Origin: Pseudomonas sp. A34-9
GTDB taxonomy: Bacteria; Pseudomonadota; Gammaproteobacteria; Pseudomonadales; Pseudomonadaceae
Direction: 5' to 3'
Length of the DNA stretch: 64,000 nt
Assembly (NCBI RefSeq): GCF_029543085.1
Contig: NZ_CP119967.1
Location: 2,444,501-2,508,500 of the forward strand
The position numbers and the translations under genes are program-made. The notes beneath the pieces are model-generated. The model saw only the letters and a list, made by a program, of their open reading frames with translations. It had not been told where the DNA came from and ran no database searches. Every line of letters begins with the position of its first letter. The first letter of the stretch is position 1. Shown here piece by piece: positions 17,501 to 26,327 of the stretch.

Positions 17501-20402
17501 ACGTATTCACGCGATCCGTGAGTTCAACCAATGCGCCAGTACCGACCCGCGCGACGGCACCCAGGCCTGCCCGAAAGCCAAAAACCATCCGTTCTTCGGC
17601 CAGTATGGCCGCGCCGATTGGCTCGGTGCGCGCACGGCGATGCAGCGCTGGTTCGTCGATCCGGTGGTCAACGCCAAAGGCGTCGATCGCGGCCTCGGCA
17701 CCATCTTCACCCACGACCACTTAGGCCCATCGACGCACCAGCAGATTGGTCTGTACGCCACCGTGTTGGCCGAACCGGCCGGTTCCACCTGGTTCCATGC
17801 CGAGACCGGCGAACCGTTGTACAGCGGCGCGCGGCAGGACGGCGGCCCGACCTCATGGCAAGCGGTGATCAACACCGGTGACCTCGATGGCGACGGCAAG
17901 AACGACAGCTTCCGCGAGTTCTTCCTCGAGTACAGCGACTTCCAGCACGCCTATGAGGCTGGCGTCTACGTCGGTGCCGGCCCTAACGGTGTGCCCAATG
18001 CGCAGGCATTCCCGGCGACCGCCGACAGCTTCCGCTACGCAATCAATCCGCCAGTGCGCAACAACGCCAGCAATCTGCTTGAGGGCGTGCTGGAAGTGCA
18101 GGGCGGTCAGGTTCCGGGTTGCCCGAGCCGGCCGTGTCCGCAGGCGATTTCGGTGGATGATCCGGGCATGTTCGTCGTCAACTATCGCAACGAACCGCTG
18201 GCCCTGCGTGTGTACGACCCGAACAAGGTTGGCCCGGATGGCAAGCGCGGCATGCAGGCCGACGGCCTCGGCGGCGATCTATCGTTCGCCATGCAAAGCC
18301 GTACCGACCGGGCAATTCCGGCGATGAACCTGGCGCCGAATCTGCTCACCTCGGCGACCGGCCCAACCGGCGGCACCACGCTGTTCCCGCCGCACATCAA
18401 CAAGGGCGGCGCCGAACCGGGTGACCCGTTCACGCCGATGCTGCGCACCTATACCGGCGACAACGTGCGGCTGCGGGTGCATGCCGGCGGCCATGAGGAA
18501 GAGCACAACGTCACCCTGCACGGTGTGAAATGGCTGCAGAGCGGTTCCGGTTTCGGCAACAGCTCCAACTCCGGTTGGCGCGCGTCGCAGATGATCGGTA
18601 TTTCCGAGCAGATGGGCTTTATTGCGCCGGTGTCGATGCTGTCCAGTTCCGCTGCGACCACGGGCGACTATCTGTATTCGATGGACGCCTCGATCGAAGG
18701 CTACTGGAGCGGTATCTGGGGGGTGATGCGTAACTACACCGCCAAACGCAATGACCTGTTTGCCATCCCCAACAACCCGAATCCGGCGGGCATGCGCAAT
18801 ACCGTAGCGTTCGAGGGCAGTTGCCCACGGATCAGCGCCAACCCCAATGGCATCGGCACGCGGCCGACGGTACAGCGCAACTATGAAGTAGTCGCGGCGC
18901 TGGCCAATGACATTCTCGGCAATGCGCTGGGCCTGACCATCGGCGATCCCGAAGGGCTCGGTCAGCATGTCGGCGGGCCGCTGAATCCGGCGGGCGGCAC
19001 CCTGGTGCTGAACTCGCGCACGGTGAGCATTCCACAAGTCACCGTGACCGATCCGGAGGATGGCGAAACCATCACCATCGGCGGGCAGAGCGGGCCGTTG
19101 CATGACCCGACGGCCATTCTGTATGTGCGCAAATCCGATCTGGATCCGCTCAGCGGCAAGCTCAAACCCGGCATCCCGGTCGAACCACTGGTGCTGCGTG
19201 CAGCTGCGGGGGATTGCATCAACATCACCCTGGAAAACCGTCTGCCGAGCGTGATGCCTGACCTGACGCAAACCGCGGTGATGCAAGGCATGGTCAAGCG
19301 TGATCGCAACAGCGGTCTGGGCTCGACCACCTTCAGTAACAACCTGATGCGGCCGTCCAGCCACGTCGGCCTGCACGCGCAATTGCTGGCGTATGACATC
19401 ACCAAATCCGACGGTGCCAACGTCGGCGCCAACCCGATCCAGACCGTGCCACCGCGCGTCGGCAACAGCGGCGCGTACCCGACGCGTACCTATCAGTACT
19501 ACGCCGGGCACCTGGAGCGTGAGGGCAAACCGGTGACTCAACTGGGGCGCAGCGTCGACAACATCAACGCCACGGCGGTGGAGTTCGGCGGTTTGAACAT
19601 CACCCCGGCGGACGTGATCAAGCAACCGCAAAAAGGCCTCGGCGGGGCAATGAGCATCCTGCCGATCGGCGCGACCTGGGTTGACGATGCGCGCAAGGTC
19701 AACGCTACGGTTACGGCACCTGGGCAGACCAGCTACCGCGATTTCGCGATGGTCTGGCACAAGGCGTTGAACACCCGCTGGGCCAACGGCCGGCCGGTGG
19801 AGGGGATTGCCGCCGAGGGTTTCGGCGTGCCGACCGATCCGCAGGACAACTCGAGCATGGCGATCAACTACAAGACCGAACCGCTGTGGTATCGCTTCGG
19901 CCTCGCTCCGGATGCACCGTTTGGTCATGCCGATGGCGCGGGTTACGGCGACATGACCAATGCGCACATGGCTTACAGCAATGCGCTGGTCGGTGGCGAT
20001 CCGCAGACGCCGGTGCTCTATGCCAAGCCGGGACAACCGTTGCGCACGCACATCCTGATGCCGAGCGGCGGCAGTCGCGGCACGACGTTCCAGCTCGACG
20101 GGCATGTCTGGTCGGTGAACCCGTTCCAGGCCGAGAAGAGCGACACCGGTGGCTATCCGATGGGCTCGCCGGGCGTCGGCTCGGTGCGCTTCGGCTACAA
20201 CCCGATGTCGATGTACATCGGCGCCCACGAAAGCATCCTGCCGGCCGCGCATTTCAGCTTCATGATCCCCAGCGCCGGCGGCAGCAATGCGATCCCGGGG
20301 GACTACCTGTTCCGAGACTACGCGGCCTACGGCAACACCTCCGGATTATGGGGATTGCTGCGCGTGACCAACGAACCGGAACCGGCGCCGCAAGGGCAGT
20401 AG
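14568..20402 (+). CDS. mnxG: Giant multicopper oxidase, MnxG-like (putative Mn(II) oxidase)
   Basis: The product is 1944 residues. ATG 14568 is chosen because it follows ACGAGGT, opens a signal sequence (LLNWLLILASMLSVELAGA) and lies after the sigma54 promoter; the frame's earlier ATG at 14484 lies upstream of the promoter. Copper signatures are HIFHLHGHQW near residue 478 and YHCHFYPHFAQGM near 530 (HCHxxxHxxxxM, a type 1 site). Further His-rich segments are GQHIHLPKWD near 944, THDHLGPSTHQQ near 1048, EEEHNVTLHGVKW near 1310 and LDGHVW near 1842, suggesting many cupredoxin domains. An acidic insert, near 630, holds a D/E/H run. Large oxidases of this type are linked to manganese oxidation in P. 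putida GB-1 (MnxG); MofA of Leptothrix is another large relative. The symbol is by resemblance and context. Confidence 0.75.
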   Translation: MVGIHHAPSLLNWLLILASMLSVELAGAAVRCERNLVANVVAFDQPLMFNRLGAQNINGMMFALRRDVVDEHEQSLAYGGAAVPGKVSLRPDKRPRPLVLRVAAGDCLTINLQNLLDYQANPNKHFENEGEEEGAENANGAEDFKVDEQVADRHVGFQVNGLQAVNSIDDISSFTGRNANSLVPPGASRSYTLYAEREGAFAVSSRGATFGGEGAAGNVANGLFGQVVVLPKGARTYRNTLTEEEMRLATTGRAPTGQPIVDYQARYPQREPWLREGKAGTPIIGMVDGNEIISSESDAIVMGSNADGSFPSSTYPLESMGKRNPAIPNRLEPFRDFASQFQDETAATQAFPAYWADPVMAHVLEPTRDSFMINYGSGGMGAEVVANRLGVGPMHDCLSCAYEEFFLSSHTVGDVAMLVDVPANTGLENIAPGQTPRADQIGVKATMALYPSEPSNVNHSYIGDFVKFRNTHNGHEQHIFHLHGHQWLFNPNDDNSDYVDAQGIGPGAGYTYEIANGGSGNRNRVAGDAIYHCHFYPHFAQGMWAMWRVHDVFEEGTRLDVSQQGADGYHSEPFALRSGKPAAGARALPDGEIVAGTPIPAIVPLPGKAMAPMPGKVVVVPKIGETLVAGHDDDEDEEEGDDDGEHHGGNAGGQAIGSLALVDRSEANRNSDGSLKNPGYPFWIGGMESSVGQRPPTPPLDMLDAATAQSLKASGKALWANLDPAQSGGWDGGLQRHALDGVAAGGEAHTVTTSLDFSKAVTRAKPIYLPEEGTEVEQAAMAFHAKKDHPSYALLPGNQVVAKAFRTNGALPMAGAPYYEPCMDDRQKRLTSSAGSGEFNSGERIDGMSFVGASSFTADRPRIYKAANIQFDAVYNKVGYHFPQARILALWEDAWPVITKQRPPEPLVMRMNTFDCVQYQQTNLVPATYEMDDYQVRTPTDVIGQHIHLPKWDLTSADGSSNGWNYEDGVLSPGAVQERIHAIREFNQCASTDPRDGTQACPKAKNHPFFGQYGRADWLGARTAMQRWFVDPVVNAKGVDRGLGTIFTHDHLGPSTHQQIGLYATVLAEPAGSTWFHAETGEPLYSGARQDGGPTSWQAVINTGDLDGDGKNDSFREFFLEYSDFQHAYEAGVYVGAGPNGVPNAQAFPATADSFRYAINPPVRNNASNLLEGVLEVQGGQVPGCPSRPCPQAISVDDPGMFVVNYRNEPLALRVYDPNKVGPDGKRGMQADGLGGDLSFAMQSRTDRAIPAMNLAPNLLTSATGPTGGTTLFPPHINKGGAEPGDPFTPMLRTYTGDNVRLRVHAGGHEEEHNVTLHGVKWLQSGSGFGNSSNSGWRASQMIGISEQMGFIAPVSMLSSSAATTGDYLYSMDASIEGYWSGIWGVMRNYTAKRNDLFAIPNNPNPAGMRNTVAFEGSCPRISANPNGIGTRPTVQRNYEVVAALANDILGNALGLTIGDPEGLGQHVGGPLNPAGGTLVLNSRTVSIPQVTVTDPEDGETITIGGQSGPLHDPTAILYVRKSDLDPLSGKLKPGIPVEPLVLRAAAGDCINITLENRLPSVMPDLTQTAVMQGMVKRDRNSGLGSTTFSNNLMRPSSHVGLHAQLLAYDITKSDGANVGANPIQTVPPRVGNSGAYPTRTYQYYAGHLEREGKPVTQLGRSVDNINATAVEFGGLNITPADVIKQPQKGLGGAMSILPIGATWVDDARKVNATVTAPGQTSYRDFAMVWHKALNTRWANGRPVEGIAAEGFGVPTDPQDNSSMAINYKTEPLWYRFGLAPDAPFGHADGAGYGDMTNAHMAYSNALVGGDPQTPVLYAKPGQPLRTHILMPSGGSRGTTFQLDGHVWSVNPFQAEKSDTGGYPMGSPGVGSVRFGYNPMSMYIGAHESILPAAHFSFMIPSAGGSNAIPGDYLFRDYAAYGNTSGLWGLLRVTNEPEPAPQGQ

Positions 20403-20436
20403 GAGAACGGCAATGTCCCGGTGGATGCACGTCCCT

Positions 20437-20524
20437 TGTGGGAGCGAGCCTGCTCGCGAATGGGAGCAACCCGGTTTTCGAGGGTGAGGCGCAAGACGCA
20501 TTCGCGAGCAGGCTCGCTCCTACA
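20437..20524. repeat. REP hairpin (GGGAGCGAGCCTGCTCGCG type)
   Basis: TGTGGGAGCGAGCCTGCTCG and the complementary CGAGCAGGCTCGCTCCTACA enclose about 45 bp. It separates the oxidase stop from the beta-propeller gene; no promoter is evident after it, so readthrough is possible. Confidence 0.85.
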
Positions 20525-20566
20525 GGGGCCGGTGTCTTGCCAGATGAAGAGGTCGGGGAGGGTGGT

Positions 20567-22489
20567 ATGAACAGGATCATCAACATCATCGGTATTTGTA
20601 CGCTGGCCCTGGCCGGGGCGTTGCTGACGCTGAGTGAGATTGCGCTGGCGCAAACCGGGGGCGGGCAGACGTTGGCGCGCGATGGTGTGGCGGTGGATTT
20701 CAACCTCAAGCCACTGGCCGCCGACGGCAAACTGCGCGAAGGCGAATTCGCCGATGTGCAGTTCCACATCACTGACAGCGCTTCCGGCCAACCTTTGTCT
20801 GGTGTGGCGCCGGGCGCCTGGGTCGATCCGCAAACCCTCGCCGCCGATCAAGCCCAGGGCCGTGAAAAGAGCTGCAAGGCCCGGGTCGGGGTGTTTCTCA
20901 AATCCAATATCGGCGCGCGACCGTTGCTCGACCTCAACAGCTATTTCCTGCTGGTGATGAACCGCGACGCCAGCATCGCCGTGGTCGATCCCTCGGTCTC
21001 GGTCGGCGGCATCACCAGCACCCTCGCGCGGATCGAACTCAAACAACCGCCGATGGACTGGGTCACCCCCAAAGACAACAAACGCGTATTCGTCTCGATG
21101 CCGACGGCCGGCGAAGTGGCTGTCATCGACAGCGAGCAATTCAAAGTCTTCGACTCGATCGCCGCCGGCAGCCAACCGGTGCGCGTGGCGCTGCAACCGG
21201 ATGAACGCCTGCTGTGGGTCGGCAACAACGCCAGCAAAGCCGAAGACTCCGGCGTGACGGTAATCGACAGCCAAAGCCTCAAGCCCCTCAAACATTTAAA
21301 GACCGGGCGCGGCCACCACGAAATCAGCTTCAGCAAGGACAGCCGCTTTGCCTTCGTCAGCAACCGCGACGACGGCACCGTCAGCGTGATCGACATCGCC
21401 AGCCTGAACATCGTCCAGCAGATCAAAACCGGCGCTCATCCGTTATCCGTCGCCTATTCGCCATTGTCCGGCGCGGTCTACGTCGCCGACGGCAAGGACG
21501 GCACCGTAACCGTCATCGACGCCAGCACGCACGCCATCCGCCAGGTGATCAAGTTGCAACAAGGCCTCGGCCCGATGGGCTTCAGCGCCGACGGCCGCTT
21601 CGGTGTGGTGCTCAATACCGTGGAAAACCGCGCCAGTGTCATCGATGCGGCGACCAACAGCGCCATTCACGATCTGGACGTCAGCGCCGAACCCTATCAA
21701 GTGGTGTTCACCAAGGCCTACGCCTACATCCGCGGGCTCGCTTCACCGAAAGTCACCATGATCAACCTGTCCTCCCTCGGCGAAGGTCGCCAACCGATCA
21801 GTCAAGGCTTCGAAGCCGGCCCGCAAGCGCCGCGCCTGGCCGGGGACCTACCGCTGGCCTCAAGCCTGGCGGTGTCGCGTGACGACAACGCAGTGTTCGT
21901 GGTCAACCCGGTCGACAACACCACCTACTTCTACGCCGAAGGCATGAACGCGCCGATGTCCGGTTACCCCAACCGTGGCCAGATCGCCCGCGCCGCCATG
22001 GTCATCGACCGCAGCCTGCGCGAAGTCTCGCCGGGACTCTACAGCGCGCGGGTCAAGCTGCCGGCAGCGGGGCGCTTTGATGTGGCGTTCCTGCTCAATC
22101 AGCCGAACATCATTCATTGCTTTACCGCGCAGATTGATCCTGACGGCAAACCGCAAAAACACCTCGGCCAACCGAAAGTCGAGTTCCTTCTCGACAAGAC
22201 TGCCGTGGCGCTCAACGACCCCTACGTCGTGCGTTTCCGCATCGTCCAAGGCAAAGACAAAACCCAGCGCAGCGGCGTGAAAGACGTGCAACTGCGCTAC
22301 TACCTCGCGCCCACCTCGCACCCGCGCGAAGTGGCGGCGCTGGAAGTCGCCGATGGCGTCTACGAAGCACCCATCACCCTCGACCGCAGCGGCGCCTGGT
22401 ACCTGCATGTGCGTGCGGCATCGCTGGGCGCCGGTTTCGATGACAAGACCTTTGCCAGCGTTCGGGTAGCCCCCGGCCTGGCCCGTTGA
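20567..22489 (+). CDS. Secreted YVTN/YncE-type beta-propeller (cytochrome D1-like) protein
   Basis: The 640-residue protein starts at ATG 20567 behind GGGGAGG; the open frame extends upstream into the oxidase gene but only as a shadow. A signal peptide (MNRIINIIGICTLALAGALL) is followed by a domain around residues 40-130, then repeated propeller blades with YVTN-like motifs (VFVSMPTAGEVAVID, FVSNRDDGTVSVIDI, YVADGKDGTVTVID). The C-terminal 150 residues look like an Ig-like beta domain. It sits between the oxidase and the copper chaperones; an accessory role for the oxidase in the periplasm or outside is inferred. No heme motif is visible. Confidence 0.85.
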   Translation: MNRIINIIGICTLALAGALLTLSEIALAQTGGGQTLARDGVAVDFNLKPLAADGKLREGEFADVQFHITDSASGQPLSGVAPGAWVDPQTLAADQAQGREKSCKARVGVFLKSNIGARPLLDLNSYFLLVMNRDASIAVVDPSVSVGGITSTLARIELKQPPMDWVTPKDNKRVFVSMPTAGEVAVIDSEQFKVFDSIAAGSQPVRVALQPDERLLWVGNNASKAEDSGVTVIDSQSLKPLKHLKTGRGHHEISFSKDSRFAFVSNRDDGTVSVIDIASLNIVQQIKTGAHPLSVAYSPLSGAVYVADGKDGTVTVIDASTHAIRQVIKLQQGLGPMGFSADGRFGVVLNTVENRASVIDAATNSAIHDLDVSAEPYQVVFTKAYAYIRGLASPKVTMINLSSLGEGRQPISQGFEAGPQAPRLAGDLPLASSLAVSRDDNAVFVVNPVDNTTYFYAEGMNAPMSGYPNRGQIARAAMVIDRSLREVSPGLYSARVKLPAAGRFDVAFLLNQPNIIHCFTAQIDPDGKPQKHLGQPKVEFLLDKTAVALNDPYVVRFRIVQGKDKTQRSGVKDVQLRYYLAPTSHPREVAALEVADGVYEAPITLDRSGAWYLHVRAASLGAGFDDKTFASVRVAPGLAR

Positions 22490-22503
22490 AGAGGAGTTTC
22501 GAC

Positions 22504-23154
22504 ATGAACCGATTTGCATCCACTGGCCTGCTGACCATGTGCCTGCTGAGCCTCGGCCTCCAACAAGCCCAAGCCCATTCGGCGGACGAGCACGCCGGGC
22601 ACAAGGCCCCGGCCAGCAACAGCCAGGAACATGCTCAGGTGAAGTTCGCCAACGTGCCGCTGCTCGACCAGAACGGCAAAACCGTGCGCCTGGAACAAGA
22701 CCTGGTTCAGGGCAAAATTGTCGTCATGAGTTTCATCTACACCAGTTGCACCACGGTGTGCCCGGTGGTCTCGTCGATCATGGGCAAGGTGCAAAAACAA
22801 CTCGGCGCGCGGGTCGGCAAGGAAGTGCAACTGGTGTCGATCAGCGTCGACCCGCAGCGCGACGACCCGAAACGCCTGCAGGATTACGCCCGCACCTTCC
22901 AGCGCGGCCCGGGCTGGAGCTGGCTGACAGGCTCGCCGCAGTCGATCAACGAAACCCTCAAGGGCCTCGGCAGTTTCGGTGGCGACCTCAAGAATCATCA
23001 GCCGCTGATCCTCGTCGGCGACGGCGATAGCCGCCACTGGATGCGCTACTACGGCTTCACCGATCCTGCGCTGCTGGCCAAGGAAGTGGAAAAACTCAGC
23101 GGCCTGCGCACCCACGCCAAACACACCGCCATCGCCATGGAGCAACAGCCATGA
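22504..23154 (+). CDS. SCO1/SenC-family copper chaperone (first copy)
   Basis: The product is 216 residues, with ATG 22504 after GAGGAG, 14 bp past the propeller gene stop. A signal peptide (LLTMCLLSLGLQQAQA) is followed by His-rich HSADEHAGHK. The thioredoxin-like SCO domain shows the copper CxxxC in YTSCTTVCPVVSS near residue 82, SVDPQRDDPKRL, and a later histidine in NHQPLILVGD. SCO proteins load copper into oxidases in the periplasm; here the likely client is the multicopper oxidase upstream. Its stop overlaps the next start (ATGA). Confidence 0.88.
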   Translation: MNRFASTGLLTMCLLSLGLQQAQAHSADEHAGHKAPASNSQEHAQVKFANVPLLDQNGKTVRLEQDLVQGKIVVMSFIYTSCTTVCPVVSSIMGKVQKQLGARVGKEVQLVSISVDPQRDDPKRLQDYARTFQRGPGWSWLTGSPQSINETLKGLGSFGGDLKNHQPLILVGDGDSRHWMRYYGFTDPALLAKEVEKLSGLRTHAKHTAIAMEQQP

Positions 23155-23771
23155 GACTGCTCGACTGGATCTCCCTGACCGTGTGTTTCTGGATTCTGAG
23201 TAACGTCGCGTTCGCTCACGAAGGCCACGTCTCTGAACCGCCAGCCGCTGTGACTGCCGCGCCGGCCAAAGGCACCCACGACGCGAAAACCTGGTTCACC
23301 GACACGCCGTTGCAGGATCAGAACGGCGAGACTTTGCGTTTCTATAGCGATGCACTACAAAACCGCATCGTTCTGCTCAACGTGATCTTCACCAGTTGCA
23401 ACGATGCCTGCCCGCTGATCACTCGCAAGCTCAAGGAAGTCCGCGAGCTGCTGGGCGACAAGGCGCAGGACATCACCTTCATTTCCCTTACCAGTGACCC
23501 GCTGCGCGATACGCCGGCGGTGCTCAAGGCTTACACCTTGAAGCAGGGTTCCGATGACCCTCATTGGCTTTTTCTCACCGGCGACAAGGCGCAGATGGAT
23601 CTGGTATTGAGCCGTATCGGCCAGATCGTGCCGACGCCCGAGCAGCATTCCACGCAGTTGATCGTCGGCGATGTCGCCAATAAACGCTGGAGCAAAATCC
23701 GTCCCGATGCCCCGGCCGCCGCCATTGCCCAGCGCTTGCAGTTGCTGACAATGCCCGTGGCCGGCCGCTGA
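23151..23771 (+). CDS. SCO1/SenC-family copper chaperone (second copy)
   Basis: The 206-residue protein overlaps the previous gene by 4 bp. It has a signal peptide, an N-terminal HEGHVSEPP segment, the CxxxC motif in FTSCNDACPLITRK near residue 82, and the TSDPLRDTP motif. It is clearly related to the preceding SCO gene and to the one at 48919. Two consecutive SCO genes may divide copper insertion and thiol reduction between them; that split is inference. Confidence 0.88.
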   Translation: MRLLDWISLTVCFWILSNVAFAHEGHVSEPPAAVTAAPAKGTHDAKTWFTDTPLQDQNGETLRFYSDALQNRIVLLNVIFTSCNDACPLITRKLKEVRELLGDKAQDITFISLTSDPLRDTPAVLKAYTLKQGSDDPHWLFLTGDKAQMDLVLSRIGQIVPTPEQHSTQLIVGDVANKRWSKIRPDAPAAAIAQRLQLLTMPVAGR

Positions 23772-23780
23772 GTTCGCGCC

Positions 23781-25331
23781 ATGAACCTGAGCCGCGTACT
23801 CGCCCTGATCCTGCTCGCTGGCGTCAGCCTTGGCGCGAGTGCTGTGCCGTTGACTGCGCAGGAGGCGGCGGGCAAGCGCCTGTACCGCCAAGGCTTGTCG
23901 GCCAGCGGTGAAGCGATCATGGCGCGGGTGGGCGCGGCGGATGTGTTGTTGCCAGCGACCAGCCTGCCGTGCGCCAACTGCCACGGCGCCGATGGCCTCG
24001 GTCGACCTGAGGGCGGCGTGCGTCCACCCGAGTTGAACTGGGCGCGGCTGACCAGCACGTATGGCCAGCAGCAGGTCAACGGCCGCAGCTATCCGGCCTA
24101 CAGCGAAAGCTCGCTGGCCATTGCCATTGAGCAGGGCCGCGACCCCGGCCACAATCGCCTCGACCCGAGCATGCCGCGCTTTCTGCTGTCGATGAAAGAT
24201 CAGCGCAACCTCACCGCCTATCTCAAGCGCCTCGCCGATGAGCGCGATCCCGGCCTCGACGCCGAGACTTTGCACCTCGGCACCTTGCTGCCCAGCCAAG
24301 GGCCGCTGGCCGAGGAGGGCGCGACGGTGGCGGCGGTACTCAACGGTAGTGTGGCGCGGATTAATCAGGCCGGCGGCATTCATGGACGGCAATTGCGCCT
24401 GACGGTGATCGACCCCGGCCCGGATCGCGCCAGCGCCGAGCACGCCTTGCAGCAGTTGATCGAGCAGGAACACGTGTTCGCCTTGATCGCACCGCTGGCG
24501 CCGGCCCTCGGCAGCGAACTCGGGCCGCGCCTGGAACAGGCCGGCGTGCCGCTGATCGGGCCGATGTCGATCCTCGGCACCCTGCAGGCCAGTCCGCAGA
24601 TATTCGAGCCATTGCCGGGATTGCGTGAGCAGTTGATCGCGCTGGCCGATTACGCCACGGCAAGTTTGCGCGTGCTGCAAGGGCCAACGCTGATTGCGTA
24701 TCCCGATGACCCGGCACAAACACTGGCCGCGCAAAACCTCGGCCAGTACTTGCAGGATCACGGCTGGCAGAAAGTCCATCTGCAAGCCTACGACGCGGCG
24801 GTGGATGCGCTACCACTTGGCTCGCGTTCAGTGTTTTATCTGGGCAGTGGCGGCGGCTTCAGTCGTCTGGCGACGCGGCTGCAAAGCGCCGGGCAAGTGC
24901 CTTATCTGTTTGCCGCCTCCAGCCAGGTCGCCGGCGATCTGCTGCAAGTCCCTGATGGTTTCACCCGACGGGTGTTTCTCGCTTATCCGTTCGTGCCCAG
25001 CGACTGGACCCAGGCCGGGCGCATGGCCCTGACGTTATTGCGCGAAGGCCAAGGTCTCGGCGCTCAGCACGCGGTGCTGCAAGTCGGCGCCTACGCTTCG
25101 ATGCTGCTGTTGAGCGAAGGCATGAAACAGGCCGGCCGCGATGCCAGTCGCGAGAAACTGGTGGCGGCGCTGGAAGGCCTGCACGACTTCGACACCGGCC
25201 TGACTCCGCGCCTGAGTTTCGGCCCCGGTCGACGCCTGGGCTTGAGCGGCGCGCACGTGGTCACCGTGGATTTGCCCGATCAGCGTTTCTATCTGGTCGC
25301 GCCCTATAAACCGATTGTTGCCAGCCCCTGA
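23781..25331 (+). CDS. Cytochrome c / periplasmic-binding-protein fusion
   Basis: The 516-residue protein has a signal peptide (MNLSRVLALILLAGVSLGAS). Residues about 25-155 form a c-type cytochrome with one heme motif, LPCANCHGADGLG near residue 63. Residues about 165-510 match a type 1 periplasmic-binding fold of the Leu/Ile/Val or amide-binding kind (LHLGTLLPSQGPLAEEG, INQAGGIHGRQLRLTVID). Transport permeases are absent nearby, so it probably is not part of an ABC importer. Its place between the copper chaperones and a foldase suggests an electron-transfer or sensing role for the oxidase system. Confidence 0.82.
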   Translation: MNLSRVLALILLAGVSLGASAVPLTAQEAAGKRLYRQGLSASGEAIMARVGAADVLLPATSLPCANCHGADGLGRPEGGVRPPELNWARLTSTYGQQQVNGRSYPAYSESSLAIAIEQGRDPGHNRLDPSMPRFLLSMKDQRNLTAYLKRLADERDPGLDAETLHLGTLLPSQGPLAEEGATVAAVLNGSVARINQAGGIHGRQLRLTVIDPGPDRASAEHALQQLIEQEHVFALIAPLAPALGSELGPRLEQAGVPLIGPMSILGTLQASPQIFEPLPGLREQLIALADYATASLRVLQGPTLIAYPDDPAQTLAAQNLGQYLQDHGWQKVHLQAYDAAVDALPLGSRSVFYLGSGGGFSRLATRLQSAGQVPYLFAASSQVAGDLLQVPDGFTRRVFLAYPFVPSDWTQAGRMALTLLREGQGLGAQHAVLQVGAYASMLLLSEGMKQAGRDASREKLVAALEGLHDFDTGLTPRLSFGPGRRLGLSGAHVVTVDLPDQRFYLVAPYKPIVASP

Positions 25332-25346
25332 ACGGAGGGCCCGATC

Positions 25347-26108
25347 ATGAAACGCACAACGCTGATCTTGCTGCTGACTTGCTGGCTGCCGCTGGCGTGG
25401 GCCAATAACGAACCGGCCGTGGCGCGAGTCAATGGCGAGGAGATTTCCGGGTTTCGCTTCGAGCGTTTCTTCGCCGAATACCTGGAAGATCAGGGCCGCG
25501 CGGTGACGAGTATTCGCAGCCCCAAGGCCTACAAGGAACTGCGGCAGGCGGCGCTGCAAATGCTGATCGACAAAGAATTGCTGTGGCAGGAATCGCAGAA
25601 GCGTGGCCGGCAAGTCGACGAGCAAGCGCTGCGTCAGCAGATCGAGCAAACCCGCATGGCCATCGGCGGTGCGGATAAATTCGTCCGGCGCTTGCAGGAC
25701 GCCGGTTTCGATGAGGCGTCCTTCACCGAGTACACCCGCCGTGAACTGGCGGCGCAGCAGATGTTCGCCGAGCTGATCCGGGCCAATACCTTGCAACCCC
25801 GCCACCTGCTGATCCGCGTGCCCGAGCAAGCGGATGCAGCCACAGTCGCCGCAGCGCGTCTACGCTTGATGCAAATGCGCGCCTCGATTGTCAGCGGGGC
25901 GACGTTTGCCAGCGATCCGCTGCGTTCACCGTTCGGCTGGCATGTGATTTATTTGCAGAACCACTTGGAGGCCGCCGATGTCCCAGATTTGCAGGGGCTG
26001 GATTCAGTCAGGGCAGAGCTCGCCCGACAGCAGCAGACCCAGGCTCGTCGTCAGGTGCTCGCGCAATTACGGGCGCAGAACAGGATCGAACGAATTGACG
26101 ACGATTGA
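25347..26108 (+). CDS. SurA/PpiC-like periplasmic foldase with shortened rotamase domain
   Basis: The 253-residue protein has a signal peptide ending PLAWA, a SurA-like helical chaperone region (VARVNGEEISGFRFERFFAEYL, LRQAALQMLIDKELLWQE) and the start of a parvulin domain (PRHLLIRVPEQADAATV). After SGATF near residue 188 it jumps straight to DPLRSPFGWHVIYLQNH, so roughly 40 residues that normally form the parvulin core are missing. It may therefore be a chaperone without isomerase activity. It ends the oxidase-chaperone gene set. Confidence 0.82.
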   Translation: MKRTTLILLLTCWLPLAWANNEPAVARVNGEEISGFRFERFFAEYLEDQGRAVTSIRSPKAYKELRQAALQMLIDKELLWQESQKRGRQVDEQALRQQIEQTRMAIGGADKFVRRLQDAGFDEASFTEYTRRELAAQQMFAELIRANTLQPRHLLIRVPEQADAATVAAARLRLMQMRASIVSGATFASDPLRSPFGWHVIYLQNHLEAADVPDLQGLDSVRAELARQQQTQARRQVLAQLRAQNRIERIDDD

Positions 26109-26114
26109 AGGTTC

Positions 26115-26174
26115 CCCCCCAATAGTGGGGAATGGCTTCTTTGCCCATTCAGGTGCTTCCCCGTTTCTGGGGGA
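26115..26174. promoter_or_regulatory. Two CCCC-N6-GGGG dyads upstream of the receiver-gspE operon
   Basis: CCCC-AATAGT-GGGG, with flanking TTC and AA, lies at 26117-26130. TTCCCC-GTTTCT-GGGG lies at 26157-26172. Both have the 6-bp spacing of the box before the large oxidase gene. They sit about 77-130 bp before the -24 element at 26249. Confidence 0.6.
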
Positions 26175-26247
26175 CGGGGTACCGGGACGAGCGGGCATTG
26201 TCATTAAATTCAAGGACATGAAGACATAAAATTACCGGCGCTCAGCC

Positions 26248-26263
26248 TGGCATGAAGTGTGCG
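26248..26263 (+). promoter_or_regulatory. Probable sigma54 promoter of the secretion/curli operon
   Basis: TGGCAT-GAAGT-GTGCG keeps the invariant GG and GC at the correct spacing, with changes at the last base of TGGCAC and the first base of TTGC. It ends 65 bp before the TTG start of the receiver gene. Confidence 0.6.
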
Positions 26264-26327
26264 TTACCCCTGGTAAGGCGCACTCTCAGGGCAGGGTCAT
26301 CGGACCTGCTGTTTCAAGGAGTCGACC

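Noticed and set aside
18279..20252. A 657-codon minus-strand open frame within the giant oxidase gene
   Set aside because: Its low-complexity Arg/His/Ala composition is typical of a shadow frame, and the opposite strand is clearly coding.
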